Positions 63,284-64,000 of a stretch of 64,000 nt of DNA are shown piece after piece. The position numbers and the translations under genes were made by a program. This DNA comes from Limnephilus marmoratus (taxonomy: Eukaryota; Arthropoda; Insecta; Trichoptera; Limnephilidae). Where the stretch lies: contig OU862910.1 of the NCBI GenBank assembly GCA_917880885.1, positions 56,163,285-56,227,284 on the forward strand, in the 5' to 3' direction. Each line of letters opens with the position of its first letter. Position 1 is the stretch's first letter. The notes beneath the pieces are model-generated. The model was not told where the DNA came from. It was given only the letters and a program-made list of their open reading frames with translations, and did not search any database.

Positions 63284-63923
63284 GGCCCGTTTCATAAAGA
63301 ATCTTAATTTTAGATTTTGATACCAAAATAACCAACTAATAATTTTTATAATCAAAAGATATATCAAATACGTGACCTACTTTATTTTTTTGCTTTGAAT
63401 TATAAGACATAAGCCTTTAAAGATTTTAATGGTTAATGAGTGAATTGGGTGAATAAATTAAAAATATGAAATACAATAATTTTATTACATTCGTTTAAAA
63501 AATATAATGAAAAATAATAATTCAAAATAAGTTTTGTGGGTTTTAATTTTTATAATACATGTAAACGACAAATTTTTGTTTTGGCGTGAAATCATATCAT
63601 AGATATGGCATTACGCCAATCAAAATGATATAATTTATTTATAGGTTTTATTTTTCATTTCATCATATTTTATTAATAAATGATGTAAATTTTTTTTTAT
63701 GTTTAAAATTACGTTTTTTTTTACTCTCAAATAATTGCCAAGTTGCCTTTAAAATCTTGAGACATAAAAATATTTCAAGGCCTGTATCTTATAATTTAAA
63801 CCAAAAATAAATAAAGTAGCCCATATCCATACTAGATGTACCTTTTTATTACATAAATAAATTTTCAGTTTGGTTGGGTATTTTGAAATCGAATCAAAAA
63901 TTAAGATTTGTTTGAAACGGGCC
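63284..63923. mobile_element. DNA element with GGCCCGTTTCA termini
   Basis: GGCCCGTTTCATAAAGAATC (63284) and the inverse of 63900-63923 (GGCCCGTTTCAAACAAATC) begin arms that share CTTAATTTT and GATT words. The interior is AT-rich without a coding frame. Its termini recall the element at 222-785. Confidence 0.65.
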
Positions 63924-64000
63924 ATGCAATCTTTCCTCGTCATGTGCTAAGTCATGTAAAATGTGAACAAATAAGTAAAGTCCAGCAGAGCGTTGATAAT

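Overview
This window looks like intergenic, repeat-choked nuclear DNA of an arthropod, most likely an insect. It is AT-rich and has interstitial TTAGG arrays (the insect telomere unit). It holds non-LTR retrotransposons with spliceosomal-era host features, tRNA-derived SINEs, Helitrons, piggyBac/hAT/Harbinger-type elements and Penelope-like fragments. I see no bacterial operon, no complete host gene, no rRNA and no convincing functional tRNA. The order within insects is a guess. All repeat boundaries were drawn by eye and may be off by 5-20 bases unless a target-site duplication (TSD) is quoted.

Two retroposon systems dominate. (1) A CR1/Jockey-superfamily LINE, all copies on the minus strand; the best is at 5400-7625 with a recognisable but broken reverse transcriptase. 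It shares its last ~120 bp, including a CCCTGAGG...CCTCAGGG hairpin and a TAATGTAAAAA tail, with about 15 copies of a ~430-480 bp non-autonomous element, called here SINE1. SINE1 starts AATTTGGGAGGCGGGTATGG and is probably mobilised by that LINE. (2) A ~400 bp tRNA-derived element, called here SINE2, has A and B boxes at its head and occurs in about 15 full or partial copies on both strands. Three other tRNA-headed fragments belong to different families. A second LINE family is present as C-terminal reverse-transcriptase pieces (30545-30880 minus, 43863-44360 plus, 50928-51975 plus).

DNA elements by region: 222-785 and 63284-63923, long elements with GGGCCGT/GGCCCGT termini; 7641-7819, a foldback whose loop and stem make a tRNA-like fold; 12950-13850, an inverted Penelope-like locus with a GIY-YIG coding piece, with three palindromic relatives at 30950, 34150 and 53820; 16620-16775, 32920-33366, 56309-56587 and 57342-57606, G-run MITEs with TTA/TAA TSDs; 17797-19406 and 46249-47923, two copies of a piggyBac-like element with TTAA TSDs, each carrying the same two opposed SINE1 insertions; Helitrons at 17150, 19679, a head-to-tail pair at 35442-37249, and 38690, 43065, 46203-48104; hAT elements at 20837-21045, 38025-38265 and 55512-58284.

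The most informative structures are nested. The hAT at 55512-58284 sits in a SINE2. It contains a ~2.35 kb inverted-repeat unit with ~780 bp arms, and between the arms is a broken gene with a clean 99-bp phase-0 intron and a cysteine-rich CXC C-terminus. At 23480-24342 a short GC-rich core related to GAAGGTCACGGCTTGCCC recurs about 14 times at 41-114 bp spacing in otherwise AT-rich DNA. I could not assign this array to any known family, and it is the most open question here. A 7-bp TCTATAA satellite of ~850 bp abuts a Helitron end at 46203, and a 30-bp minisatellite lies at 41506-41908.
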